This document shows, piece after piece, positions 17,294 through 27,470 of a stretch of 61,436 nt of DNA (within the stretch, counting starts at the first letter, position 1; each line of letters begins with the position of its first letter). The DNA is from Rhizobium sp. J15 (GTDB lineage: Bacteria; Pseudomonadota; Alphaproteobacteria; Rhizobiales; Rhizobiaceae). Under the pieces are notes generated by a model. The model was given only the letters and a program-made list of their open reading frames with translations, was not told where the DNA came from and searched no databases. The stretch spans positions 1 through 61,436 of the forward strand of contig NZ_NWSX01000034.1 of assembly GCF_002531825.1 (NCBI RefSeq), given 5' to 3'. Position numbers and translations under genes: made by a program.

Positions 17294-19161
17294 GCGATGC
17301 GCTGCACACGGGCCATGGCATCAGGACGGCCAGGGCCGCTGCCGCCACGGATATGTTCGATCCTGTTTTTGCAGGTTGGAAACGCGCCGTTTATGGCTTC
17401 GGCATTGTCTGCTGGCTGGTCTCGCTCGGGTTTTTCTGGATCTGGTGGTGCCAGTCCGCCCATATCATTTCCTGGGCGGTCTTCGTGCTCATCACCGCCG
17501 TTCTGGCCTGGATCACGCTGGTGCCGGCCTATTTCATCCTGATCTTCCTCGACGCGAGGACCGTCAGTCCGCTGGCGCGGCTGCCGCAGGGGCGGGTGGC
17601 GATGGTCGTCACCAAGGCGCCGTCCGAGCCCTTCGCCGTCGTTCGAGCGACACTTCAGGCGATGCTCAATCAGGTCGGCGTCGATTTCGACGTCTGGCTG
17701 GCCGACGAGGACCCTTCGGAAGAAACCAGGCGCTGGTGCGCCGAGCACGGCGTGCGGATCTCCACCCGGAAAGGGGTGGCGGACTATCACCGCACGACCT
17801 GGCCGCGCCGGACGCGCTGCAAGGAAGGCAACCTTGCCTATTTCTACGATCATTTCGGCTATGAGGGCTACGATTTCGTCGCCCAGTTCGACGCCGATCA
17901 CGTGCCGACGCCGACCTATCTGCGGGAAATCCTGCGGCCCTTCGCCGATCCCGGGATCGGCTATGTCTCGGCGCCCAGCATCTGCGACGCCAACGCCAGC
18001 GCAAGCTGGGCGGCGCGCGGCAGACTCTATGCCGAGGCCAGCCTGCACGGTTCGCTGCAGACCGGCTACAACAATGGCTGGGCGCCTCTCTGCATCGGCT
18101 CGCATTATGCGGTTCGCACCGCCGCCCTCCGTCAGATCGGCGGCCTCGGCCCCGAGCTTGCCGAAGATCATTCGACGACACTGATGATGAATGCCGGCGG
18201 CTGGCGCGGTGTGCATGCCGTCGATGCGATCGCCCATGGCGACGGCCCGGCGAATTTCGCCGATCTGGTCGTCCAGGAATTCCAATGGTCGCGCAGCCTC
18301 GTCACCATCCTGCTGCAATATTCCCGCCGCTACGTCGCTCCTCTGCCCTGGCGGCTGAAATTCCAGTTCGTCTTCTCGCAGCTCTGGTATCCGCTCTTCT
18401 CCGCCTTCATGGCCGTGATGTTCCTGCTGCCGGTGGCCGCCTTGCTGACGGGCCATATCTTCGTCGATGTGACCTATCCGGATTTCCTGCTCCATTTCGC
18501 GCCGATGTCGATCGTGCTGCTGCTGTTTGCCTTCTTCTGGCGCGCGACGGGAACCTTCAGGCCGTACAATGCGAAACTCTTCGGTTGGGAGGGGCTGGCC
18601 TTCATCTTCCTGCGCTGGCCCTGGTCACTTGCCGGCAGCCTCGCCGCCGTTCGCGATCATATCTCCGGCTCCTTCGTCGATTTCCGCATCACGCCGAAGG
18701 GAAAGCAGCAGCAGCACTCTTTGCCGCTGCGCGTCATCGCTCCCTATATCGGGCTCGCCGGCCTTTGCGCCACCGCCATGGTGCTCGCCACCGAGGCCGC
18801 TGCCGCTCAGGGTTTTTACATCTTTGCCGCGATGAACCTCTCGATCTACCTGGCGCTGACGGTGCTGATCGTCGTGCGCCACGCGATCGAAAACGATCTG
18901 TCGATGCTGCCGCAATCGCGCGGGCTGTGGTTCGCCACCGCCATGGGACTTGCGATCTGCGTCACCGGCGGCATGCAGGCCGGCAATCATGGCCTGCGCA
19001 GCCTCGAGGCCCTTTCCCATGGCCAGACGATCGTCAGCTTCAGCCAATCGCAATTTACCGTGGCCGGCGCCGGGCTTGGCGGCGGCAAGACCAGGATCGT
19101 GAAGTTCCGCTTCAGATGGAATGGGTTCGGAAACACGGGACGTGCCGAACAGGGTGTGTGA
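17290..19161 (+). CDS. Processive family-2 glycosyltransferase (cellulose-synthase-like)
   Basis: A 623-aa inner-membrane protein. Two transmembrane helices lie at about 35-85, then a cytoplasmic GT-A domain, then at least five more helices from residue 360. The catalytic motifs of processive GT2 enzymes are present: DEDPSEE (first Asp), QFDADH (DxD, near 200), LAEDHSTTL (TED-like base) and QEFQWSRS near 328 in place of QxxRW. It should polymerise a nucleotide sugar and extrude the chain. In this cluster UDP-arabinose, with or without glucose or galactose, is the likely donor, as for ApsS in S. meliloti. ATGA overlap couples it to the epimerase gene. Confidence 0.88.
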   Translation: MSDALHTGHGIRTARAAAATDMFDPVFAGWKRAVYGFGIVCWLVSLGFFWIWWCQSAHIISWAVFVLITAVLAWITLVPAYFILIFLDARTVSPLARLPQGRVAMVVTKAPSEPFAVVRATLQAMLNQVGVDFDVWLADEDPSEETRRWCAEHGVRISTRKGVADYHRTTWPRRTRCKEGNLAYFYDHFGYEGYDFVAQFDADHVPTPTYLREILRPFADPGIGYVSAPSICDANASASWAARGRLYAEASLHGSLQTGYNNGWAPLCIGSHYAVRTAALRQIGGLGPELAEDHSTTLMMNAGGWRGVHAVDAIAHGDGPANFADLVVQEFQWSRSLVTILLQYSRRYVAPLPWRLKFQFVFSQLWYPLFSAFMAVMFLLPVAALLTGHIFVDVTYPDFLLHFAPMSIVLLLFAFFWRATGTFRPYNAKLFGWEGLAFIFLRWPWSLAGSLAAVRDHISGSFVDFRITPKGKQQQHSLPLRVIAPYIGLAGLCATAMVLATEAAAAQGFYIFAAMNLSIYLALTVLIVVRHAIENDLSMLPQSRGLWFATAMGLAICVTGGMQAGNHGLRSLEALSHGQTIVSFSQSQFTVAGAGLGGGKTRIVKFRFRWNGFGNTGRAEQGV

Positions 19162-19198
19162 GCCGGCGGAACCGGCGAGTGTCGAGAAGGAGAATGTA

Positions 19199-19723
19199 AT
19201 GAGTATCGGATCGAGACTATACGGAGCTGCTCTTGCGCTCGGCCTGTGCCTGCCGCTGGCGGCACAAGGCGCCGAGACAGCCGAAAAGAAGATTGCGCCG
19301 ACGCCGCTCAGCGCCTTCGAGCTCTATCGGATCTATGGCGACAAGACCTGGGTCTGGAATACCGGCGGCGGCCGTTTCTTCGACAACGGCCGGCGTTTCG
19401 TCGCTTGGACCAACGACAAGGGCAAGCAGTCCTTCGCCGAAGGCAGATGGGTGGTCGATGATCTCGGCCAGCTCTGCATGCGCGCCACCTGGACCAATGC
19501 CGAAGGTGCGGCCCGCGCCAGCACCTGTTTCGGCCACCGCAAGATCGGCAACACGATCTATCAGCGGCGCCAGCCGGACGGCAACTGGTACATCTTCCGC
19601 CATGCATCGGTGCTGGAGGGCGATGAGTTCCGCAAGCTCGTTTCCACCGACACGGTCAGCGCGAAAGCGCGTGACCTGAAGCAGGACCTGCTGAACCAGG
19701 AAGTAGCCCGAAAAGGAGGGTGA
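19199..19723 (+). CDS. DUF995 family periplasmic protein
   Basis: A 174-aa protein with a signal peptide (YGAALALGLCLPLAAQGAE, cleavage near residue 26). The mature domain carries the DUF995 hallmark GDKTWVWNTGGGRFF and a beta-rich remainder ending in LVSTDTVS. The start at 19199 is fixed by GAAGGAGA; the ORF upstream overlaps the previous gene without a ribosome site. DUF995 proteins occur with polysaccharide genes in Rhizobiaceae, and a role in handling the secreted glycan is likely but unproven. It sits 37 bases after the glycosyltransferase and 3 bases before the hydrolase. Confidence 0.8.
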   Translation: MSIGSRLYGAALALGLCLPLAAQGAETAEKKIAPTPLSAFELYRIYGDKTWVWNTGGGRFFDNGRRFVAWTNDKGKQSFAEGRWVVDDLGQLCMRATWTNAEGAARASTCFGHRKIGNTIYQRRQPDGNWYIFRHASVLEGDEFRKLVSTDTVSAKARDLKQDLLNQEVARKGG

Positions 19724-19726
19724 GCC

Positions 19727-20695
19727 ATGAAGAAGCTGATGAAAAAAAACCTCTCGACCGTTGCGATGGCGCTGCTGTTGCTGTCGGTCGCGGATCTGCC
19801 CGGCCGAAGCGAGGTGCAATATGCGGGCATTGCCCCGAATCCGGCGGCGAGCGTGCGCACGATCCTCGATAAGCGCCCCGTCCTTCATGCCGAGGGCATC
19901 AAGTTCGGCGCCTACGACCCGCACGGAGACTTCAGCGCACAGGCGAACGTCTCGACCGAAGCCCTGTTCCTGCCGTGGGAAGACGTCGACCTGGAGACGC
20001 TGCGCGTTGCCGATGCCTATGCGCTGGCGAGAGGCCGCAACCTGCTGATAACGGTGGAGCCTTGGTCCTGGGACGTGGATTGGCGGCTGACCTCCGCCCA
20101 GCTTCGCGCCAAGGTCCTGCGCGGCGACTACGATGTCAACATGCGGGCGATCGCGCAGATGATAACCCAGCTGAAAAGCCCGGTGATCGTCCGCTGGGGA
20201 CAGGAGATGGAAGACAAGTCGGGCCGGTTTTCCTGGGCCGGCTGGAACCCGCAGGACTATATCACGGCCTATAGGCGGATGATGGACATCGTTCGCGAGG
20301 AAGCGCCCGGCACCGGGATCATGTGGTCGCCGAAGGGCGAGCCGGGCTTGCAGGACTACTACCCCGGCGACGATTATGTCGATCTCGTCGGGCTCTCGGT
20401 CTTCGGGCTGGAGCGCTATGACGAGCTTGCCCACAACGGGCACCGGACATTCTCCGAGGCGCTGAAGCAGGGCTACGATCTCGTCGCCGGCTACGGAAAG
20501 CCCATCTGGGTAGCCGAGCTCGGCTATGAGGGGAGCGACGGCTACATGAAGCCCTGGATGGAAATCGTCACGCTGAAGCAGAGCGCCTTCCCGAAGCTGG
20601 AGGAAGTGGTCTATTTCAACGATCGGGATGTGAATCCCTGGCCGTTCGATCTCGGCCGGCCGGATTGGCGCGTGGTCCAGAACGCCAGCAATTAG
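19727..20695 (+). CDS. GH26-like glycoside hydrolase, periplasmic
   Basis: A 322-aa protein with an N-terminal signal peptide (VAMALLLLSVADLPGRSE). The TIM-barrel sequence resembles family GH26: the acid/base Glu is in VRWGQEMED near residue 160 and the nucleophile Glu in WVAELGYEG near residue 264. Known GH26 enzymes are retaining endo-beta-mannanases and related glucanases or xylanases. Inside a synthesis operon it more likely trims or releases the new polysaccharide, as BcsZ does for cellulose. It is last in the operon and is followed by a strong terminator. Confidence 0.82.
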   Translation: MKKLMKKNLSTVAMALLLLSVADLPGRSEVQYAGIAPNPAASVRTILDKRPVLHAEGIKFGAYDPHGDFSAQANVSTEALFLPWEDVDLETLRVADAYALARGRNLLITVEPWSWDVDWRLTSAQLRAKVLRGDYDVNMRAIAQMITQLKSPVIVRWGQEMEDKSGRFSWAGWNPQDYITAYRRMMDIVREEAPGTGIMWSPKGEPGLQDYYPGDDYVDLVGLSVFGLERYDELAHNGHRTFSEALKQGYDLVAGYGKPIWVAELGYEGSDGYMKPWMEIVTLKQSAFPKLEEVVYFNDRDVNPWPFDLGRPDWRVVQNASN

Positions 20696-20748
20696 AGCAG
20701 TTCCGGCAAAGCGGCTCAGCAGACGGAAATGCTCCAACCAAAATAAGA

Positions 20749-20779
20749 GAGAGGCCCGCCGGGGTTTTGCGGGCCTCTC
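20749..20779. terminator. Bidirectional terminator between convergent operons
   Basis: An 11-bp perfect stem GAGAGGCCCGC / GCGGGCCTCTC with a 9-base loop lies 54 bases after the hydrolase gene and 21 bases after the end of the convergent solute-binding protein gene. It probably serves both transcripts, although the T-run after it is interrupted. Confidence 0.75.
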
Positions 20780-20799
20780 CTCTCATGTCAGGCAAGCGA

Positions 20800-22086
20800 T
20801 CATCCCTTGATCGTTGCCTTACCCTCTTCGATGAGCCGGGTTGCCGCATCGGCGGGCGATGTCCGTTCGAAGGCGAGTTCGTCGCAGATCGGGCGCAGCA
20901 CGCGCTGGTCGAACTGGGTTGCGCCCATCGGCACCGGCGGCGGATATTCACCGACCTGATCCTTGAGGAAATTGACGTATTTGACCGTTTCCTGCTCCGT
21001 CGGGTTGAGCTGGGGCAGGATGGCCTCACGCACGGTCGGCGACATCGGCACGCCGCGCTCGACGCCGAGGATCTTGCCGGCTTCGATGTCGTTGACGAAG
21101 AAGTCGATGAATTTCGCGGCCGCTTCGCCGTTCTTCGTCGTGGCGCCGACACTCCAGATCAGCGCGGGACGGTAATAGTGGCCCGAAGGCCCGCCCTTCT
21201 TTTCCCGCGGCAGCATGGTGATGCCGAGCTTGTTCTTGATGATCAGCTGATAGCCGACCATCTGATTGGAATAGGCCATGCCGATCACCGACTTGCCGAT
21301 ACCAAGCGCATTGGTGTCGATGGTGTTCTGATCGAGCGTCTGGACGTCGGCGGCAACGGTGCCGCCCGCCTTGCGCAGCTTCTCCCAATAGTCAAACCAT
21401 TCTCTGGCATCGTCGGCCGTGAAGCCGAGCCCGACACTTTCCTTGGCAAAGAGGCTCTTGCCGCGCTGGCGCAGCCAGGCGTCGAACACATAGGCGTAGC
21501 GTGCCGCATAGGGGCCGCCGGCCTTGCCGGAGGCCTTGGTGAGTTCCACGGCGAGCTTGGCATACTCGTCCCAGGTAAGATCGGCCGTCGGCAGCGGGAT
21601 GCCCGCCTTTTCGAATTCGACCGTGTCGAAGAACATGGAGAAAGAGTTGAGGCCGAGGCCGACGCCATAGAGCTTGCCGTCGATGGTGGTCAGTTTCAGC
21701 ATGTCGGCGCCGAAGGACTGGACCTTCAGCGTCGAGGGGACGAATTCGTCGAGCGGCATGCAGGCGCCGCGCTTGGAATAGTCGGAGATCGTCCCCGGTT
21801 CGAGCTGGAAGATATCGGCGATCGAACGGCCGGCCATCTGCGTGGCGAGCTTCGTCCAGTAGCCGTCGCCCGAAAGCGATTCTCCGACGATCGTGACGCC
21901 TGATGTCTTCGACTGGTAGAGCTTGGCGACGTCGAGCGTCCGCTTGGCGCGGTCGTTGGATCCCCACCACATGGCGCGCAGCGACGCGTCCTCGGCAAAG
22001 GCCGGAATGGCGCTTCCCGCGCCGAAGGCGAGACCGGCGGCAGCACCCGCTGACCCCATCAGGAATGAACGGCGATTGACCTGCAT
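20800..22086 (-). CDS. ABC transporter sugar-binding protein (orphan)
   Basis: A 428-aa extracytoplasmic solute-binding protein of family 1. The Tat-like leader NRRSFLMGSAGAAAGLAFG ends near residue 32, followed by the mature start LRAMWWGSNDRAKRT. The start at 22086 is set by AAGGAGG. It is clearly paralogous to the binding protein at 31.7-33.0 kb: both have WWGS, YW-x-KLATQ/RLATQ, the LRQRGKSL/KAL stretch and a DVERG/GVERG motif near the C-terminus. No permease or ATPase is next to it, so it may feed the transporter at 33-37 kb. It is divergent from a LacI-type gene, whose product probably represses it. Confidence 0.9.
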   Translation of the reverse strand: MQVNRRSFLMGSAGAAAGLAFGAGSAIPAFAEDASLRAMWWGSNDRAKRTLDVAKLYQSKTSGVTIVGESLSGDGYWTKLATQMAGRSIADIFQLEPGTISDYSKRGACMPLDEFVPSTLKVQSFGADMLKLTTIDGKLYGVGLGLNSFSMFFDTVEFEKAGIPLPTADLTWDEYAKLAVELTKASGKAGGPYAARYAYVFDAWLRQRGKSLFAKESVGLGFTADDAREWFDYWEKLRKAGGTVAADVQTLDQNTIDTNALGIGKSVIGMAYSNQMVGYQLIIKNKLGITMLPREKKGGPSGHYYRPALIWSVGATTKNGEAAAKFIDFFVNDIEAGKILGVERGVPMSPTVREAILPQLNPTEQETVKYVNFLKDQVGEYPPPVPMGATQFDQRVLRPICDELAFERTSPADAATRLIEEGKATIKG

Positions 22087-22176
22087 GATATCCTCCTTGT
22101 TCCCAATATGCCCTCTGCCATCCTCCAACGGCGTGCCGGGGCATTTCGGCGGATAGAGTACGCAAAAATATTTCTA

Positions 22177-22224
22177 TTGCAAGAAATAATGATTACCTTG
22201 CAAATTTGCATTATTTGCATAATG
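22177..22224. promoter_or_regulatory. Cluster of inverted repeats in the SBP/LacI divergent promoter
   Basis: Three overlapping dyads lie between the divergent genes: TTGCAAG-N13-CTTGCAA (22177-22203), the perfect palindrome GCAAATTTGC (22200-22209) and CATTAT-TTGC-ATAATG (22209-22224). The last ends 8 bases before the lacI-type start codon. They are likely operator sites for the adjacent LacI-family protein. Confidence 0.6.
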
Positions 22225-22232
22225 TTTGCCAT

Positions 22233-23279
22233 ATGAACGAGCAGAAAACCAGACGGCCGCGTCAGGCCGACATCGCCACGCTGGCCGGCGTCTCCGTCTC
22301 CACGGTGTCGCGCGTCCTTGCCAATGAACCCGGCATCAGCGAGACCGTCCGCCGCCATATCCTCAAGGTGGCGGCCGAGCACGGCTATCCCGTCAAATCG
22401 GCCGCCGAGGCCGTTGCCGGCGGGCTGGCGCTGATTGCCAGCGACGGCGTCACGGGCGGGCTCAGCGTCTTCTACGAGTCGATCGTCGAGGGCCTGCGCG
22501 CCGGCGCCGCCGAAGCGGGCATGCCTTTCGAGGTCCGGCTGGTCCGCGAGGATCGAGCCGTGCCGGATGCCGTGCGCGATTATATGCAGACGGCCGGCGC
22601 CGAAGGTCTCTTTCTCGTCGGCATCGATCCGAACGAGGTGCTGCGGGATTGGCTGGAAAAGAGCATGACGCCGACCGTTCTCGTCAACGGCACCGATCCC
22701 CGAATGCACTTCGATGGTGTTTCTCCGGCTAATTTCTTCGGCGCCTATGAGGCGACCAGCCGGCTGACCAAGGCCGGCCATCGCCGCATCCTGCATCTGA
22801 CAGCCTCGCACCGCCACACGATCCGCGAGCGCATACGCGGTTTCGAAGCGGCGATCGCCGCCGTGCCAGGCGCCGAGGGCCGTCTCGTGCCCTTGGTCCT
22901 CCAGGGAAGCCCCAGCCGTGAGTCGCATGAGCGCACAGCCGCGATCCTTGCCGAGGACCCCGGCTTTACCGCCGCTTTCTGCATGAACGACTTCATCGCC
23001 GTCGGCGTGCTCGAGGCCGTCACCGAGGCTGGCCTGCGTGTGCCGGAGGACTTCGCGATCGTCGGCTTCGACGATCTGCCCTGCGCCCTGATGACCAATC
23101 CGCGGCTTTCCACCATGCGCGTCGACCGCGCCGCTCTCGGGCGCGAGGCCGTCTCGCTGATGCTGTCCCGGTTCCGCAACAGAAAGGGTGCGGCGCGCCA
23201 CATCTGCCAGGCGGTCGTCCCCGTTGCCGGAGGAACCGTTCCGAATGCCGAACCCGTGAGAGATGCCGATGACCTATGA
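22233..23279 (+). CDS. LacI family transcriptional regulator
   Basis: A 348-aa repressor-type protein. The N-terminal helix-turn-helix is at about 8-30 (ADIATLAGVSVSTVSRVL). A periplasmic-binding-protein-like sensor domain follows, with the family motifs GFEAAI, AAFCMNDFIAVGVL and VPEDFAIVGFDDL. The start is placed at 22233 (MNEQKT) because residues encoded upstream lie in the operator region; no good ribosome site is visible, so the start is uncertain. It is first in a three-gene operon with a DUF2264 protein and a dehydrogenase (overlaps of 17 and 4 bases). The effector is probably a sugar or uronide released by those enzymes. Confidence 0.9.
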   Translation: MNEQKTRRPRQADIATLAGVSVSTVSRVLANEPGISETVRRHILKVAAEHGYPVKSAAEAVAGGLALIASDGVTGGLSVFYESIVEGLRAGAAEAGMPFEVRLVREDRAVPDAVRDYMQTAGAEGLFLVGIDPNEVLRDWLEKSMTPTVLVNGTDPRMHFDGVSPANFFGAYEATSRLTKAGHRRILHLTASHRHTIRERIRGFEAAIAAVPGAEGRLVPLVLQGSPSRESHERTAAILAEDPGFTAAFCMNDFIAVGVLEAVTEAGLRVPEDFAIVGFDDLPCALMTNPRLSTMRVDRAALGREAVSLMLSRFRNRKGAARHICQAVVPVAGGTVPNAEPVRDADDL

Positions 23280-25125
23280 TCCCGCCAGCGCCAACCCGCT
23301 TGCCGGCAATCCGCTGGAAACCCGCGCCGATATGGGCCGCGGGCTGCTTGATCTCTTCGACCCGCTGCTTGCCTGTTTCTCCAGGGGCAATGCCCGCGTC
23401 AGGCTGAGCGGCGCTGCCGCCCACTTCGATCGGGCAGCCGCCGATCTCGAAGGTTTCGCCCGGCCGCTCTGGGGATTGGCGCCGCTCGGCGCCGGCGGGG
23501 GCGACTTTGCCCATTGGCATCGTTTTGCCGAAGGCCTCGCAAACGGCACCGACCCCGCCCATCCCGAATATTGGGGGACGGTCAATGGCCGCGACCAGCG
23601 CATGGTCGAGCTCGCTGCCCTCGGTTTTGCCCTGGCGTTGGTGCCGGAAAAGATCTGGGAGCCGCTCGATGCGCGCGCCCGCGGCAATGTCGTCGCCTAT
23701 CTCAAACATGCCCGGCAGTTCGACTATGCCGACAACAACTGGAAATTCTTCCGGATTTTCGTCGATATCGCGCTCGATCGCCTCGGCGCGGATTTCGACC
23801 GCAGCCTGACACGGCGGTATCTGGAGGAACTCGAAGGCTTCTATATCGGTGACGGCTGGTATCGCGACGGAAACGTGCGCCGTATCGACCACTACATCCC
23901 CTTCGCCATGCATTTTTACGGGCTGATCTATTCGAAGCTCGTCGACGACGATTACGCGAAACGCTACCGCGAGCGCGCCATCCTCTTCGCCCGGGATTTC
24001 CGCCACTGGTTTGCCGCCGACGGCGCGACGATCCCCTTCGGCCGCAGCCTGACCTACCGTTTTGCCTGCGCCGGCTTCTGGTCGGCGCTCGCCTTTGCCG
24101 ATGTCGAGGCGCTGCCGTGGGGCGAGGTCAAGCATCTCTGCCTGCAGCATCTGCGCTGGTGGAAGGACAAGCCGATCGCCGACCGCGACGGCGTGCTGTC
24201 GATCGGTTTCGGCTATCCGAACCTCTTGATGTCGGAGAGCTATAATTCCGCCGGCTCGCCCTATTGGGCGCTCAAGGCCTTCCTGCCGCTGGCGATCGCC
24301 GAGGATCATCCCTTCTGGACCGCTGAGGAAAAGGCGCCGGAGCAGACGGCAGCAGTCGTCCCGCAACGCCATCCCGGCATGGTGATCATGCGGGCGGGCG
24401 GCGATGTCGTCGCACTGTCATCAGGTCAGGAAAACCTGCAGATGCGTTTCGGCACGGAAAAATACGCGAAATTCGCCTATTCCACCCGTTATGGCTTCAG
24501 CGTCGAATCCGACGAACGCGGCTTTGCGCTCGCCGTCTTCGATTCGATGCTGGCTTTCAGCGAAGACGGCCTGCATTACCGCGTGCGCGAGACGAATGAG
24601 GAAGCCAGGCTCGCGGGCGATGTGCTTTATGCGAAATGGTCACCTTTCCCCGATGTCAGCGTCGAAAGCTGGCTGGCGCCCGCGGCCCCCTGGCATATCC
24701 GCCTCCACCGGATCAGGGCGGCCCGGCCGCTGAGGGTCGCCGAAGGCGGCTTTGCCATCGCCCGCCGGGATTTCGAGCTGGACAAACTGTCGGCTTCGGA
24801 TGGCGCCGCCTATGCGATCGGCGAAGGTGATTTCACCGGCATTCTCGACCTGGGATCGTCGATCAGACGTGCCGGGCTCGCGCAGAAGGCCCAGCCCAAT
24901 ACCAATGTGATCGTCGCCAAGACCATCGTGCCGCAGCTGCGCGGTCAGATACCGGCCGGCGAGACCATCCTGATGACGGCGGTGCTGGCGCTCGACGATC
25001 CCGCTGCCGTCGCATCAGCCTGGACGCAGCCGCCAAAAGCGCCCGATATTGCGGCGCTGGAGGCGCTGGTGCGGGAAAAGGGCGTGACCGTCAGCGCCAT
25101 CGAAGCACCGGGTCAGATGCCATGA
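23263..25125 (+). CDS. DUF2264 protein, GH154-like glycoside hydrolase
   Basis: A 620-aa cytoplasmic protein without a signal peptide. The first 370 residues form an (alpha/alpha) barrel-like Trp- and His-rich domain with DYADNNWKFFRIFVD, the strongly conserved DGWYRDGNVRRIDHYIP and FGRSLTYRFA. The rest is beta-rich. This is the DUF2264 family, part of which I recall as GH154 with beta-glucuronidase activity. That would fit the uronate isomerase and reductase genes further on, but the activity is inferred. It overlaps the regulator gene by 17 bases. Start codons at 23263 and 23269 are both possible. Confidence 0.8.
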   Translation: MPMTYDPASANPLAGNPLETRADMGRGLLDLFDPLLACFSRGNARVRLSGAAAHFDRAAADLEGFARPLWGLAPLGAGGGDFAHWHRFAEGLANGTDPAHPEYWGTVNGRDQRMVELAALGFALALVPEKIWEPLDARARGNVVAYLKHARQFDYADNNWKFFRIFVDIALDRLGADFDRSLTRRYLEELEGFYIGDGWYRDGNVRRIDHYIPFAMHFYGLIYSKLVDDDYAKRYRERAILFARDFRHWFAADGATIPFGRSLTYRFACAGFWSALAFADVEALPWGEVKHLCLQHLRWWKDKPIADRDGVLSIGFGYPNLLMSESYNSAGSPYWALKAFLPLAIAEDHPFWTAEEKAPEQTAAVVPQRHPGMVIMRAGGDVVALSSGQENLQMRFGTEKYAKFAYSTRYGFSVESDERGFALAVFDSMLAFSEDGLHYRVRETNEEARLAGDVLYAKWSPFPDVSVESWLAPAAPWHIRLHRIRAARPLRVAEGGFAIARRDFELDKLSASDGAAYAIGEGDFTGILDLGSSIRRAGLAQKAQPNTNVIVAKTIVPQLRGQIPAGETILMTAVLALDDPAAVASAWTQPPKAPDIAALEALVREKGVTVSAIEAPGQMP

Positions 25126-26132
25126 ACCGCCCGGCCATCGTCCTTGCCATGGAGCCGTCGCGCACGGAACATGTCCTGCCCGATGAGATCCTGCGCCGGC
25201 TCGATACGATCGGCCGCCTGCTGGATTCCGAGCCGCTGCAGCACTTCGAGGACGAACGCGCCAAGCGCCTGCTGGCCGAAGCCGAAATCCTGATCACCGG
25301 CTGGGGCGCACCCTATGTCGGGCCCGAGATTCCCGCTGCCGCGCCGCGTCTTCGCCTCATCGTCCATGCGGCGGGCACGGTGAAGGGCATCATCGACGAG
25401 GCCATCTTCGAAGCCGGCATAGCGGTCAGCCACGCGGCCGAGGCCAATGCCGTGCCGGTTGCCGAATTCACACTTGCCGCGATCCTCTTCGCCGGCAAGC
25501 GCGCCTTCCGGTTCCGCGATCTCTATGTCGCCGACCGCCACCGCGATCGAACCTACCCGCTGCAGCGCGAAGCGATCGGCAACTATGGCCGCACCCTCGG
25601 CATCATCGGCGCCTCGCGCATCGGCCGGCGGGTAATCGAGCTGTTGAAACCCTTTAACTACAGGCTGCTGCTGTTCGATCCCATGGTCGATGCCGCCGGG
25701 GCAGCCGGACTGGGGGCGGAGAAGGTCGATCTCGACGAGTTGATGCGGCGCGCGGATATCGTTTCCCTGCACGCGCCGTCGCTGCCCTCGACGCAGCATA
25801 TGATCGATGCGCGAAGACTATCGCTGATGAAGGACGGGGCGACGCTCATCAACACCGCGCGCGGCATTCTTATCGATGAGGTGGCCCTGCTTTCGGAGCT
25901 GAAGACCGGCCGCATCGATGCCGTCATCGATGTCACCGATCCGGAAATTCCGGAGACGGGTTCGGCCTTTTACGACCTGCCGAACGTTTTCCTGACCCCG
26001 CACATTGCCGGCGCCATCGGCCTGGAACGGGCGCGTCTCGGCGAGATGGCGGCGGATGAGATCGAGCGTTTTACGACCGGCCGGCCGCTGTTCTACCAGA
26101 TCCGCCGGCAGGACCTCGAAAACATCGCCTGA
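25122..26132 (+). CDS. D-isomer-specific 2-hydroxyacid dehydrogenase family protein
   Basis: A 336-aa NAD(P)-dependent enzyme. The Rossmann motif is LGIIGASRIGRRV near residue 163, where the usual GxGxxG is GASRIG. The catalytic triad is present as NTARG (Arg), DVTDPE (Glu) and LTPHIAG (His). The family reduces 2-keto acids to D-2-hydroxy acids or the reverse. The start overlaps the DUF2264 stop by 4 bases, so it is coupled. In this operon it may act on a uronic- or aldonic-acid-derived keto acid; the substrate is unknown. Confidence 0.88.
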   Translation: MNRPAIVLAMEPSRTEHVLPDEILRRLDTIGRLLDSEPLQHFEDERAKRLLAEAEILITGWGAPYVGPEIPAAAPRLRLIVHAAGTVKGIIDEAIFEAGIAVSHAAEANAVPVAEFTLAAILFAGKRAFRFRDLYVADRHRDRTYPLQREAIGNYGRTLGIIGASRIGRRVIELLKPFNYRLLLFDPMVDAAGAAGLGAEKVDLDELMRRADIVSLHAPSLPSTQHMIDARRLSLMKDGATLINTARGILIDEVALLSELKTGRIDAVIDVTDPEIPETGSAFYDLPNVFLTPHIAGAIGLERARLGEMAADEIERFTTGRPLFYQIRRQDLENIA

Positions 26133-26150
26133 CGCAACCAGTGGCGTGCG

Positions 26151-27428
<1,278 letters not shown>

Positions 27429-27470
27429 CGAATGATTCTCCTGCACGCGTGATGAAACGAATATTGAAAA

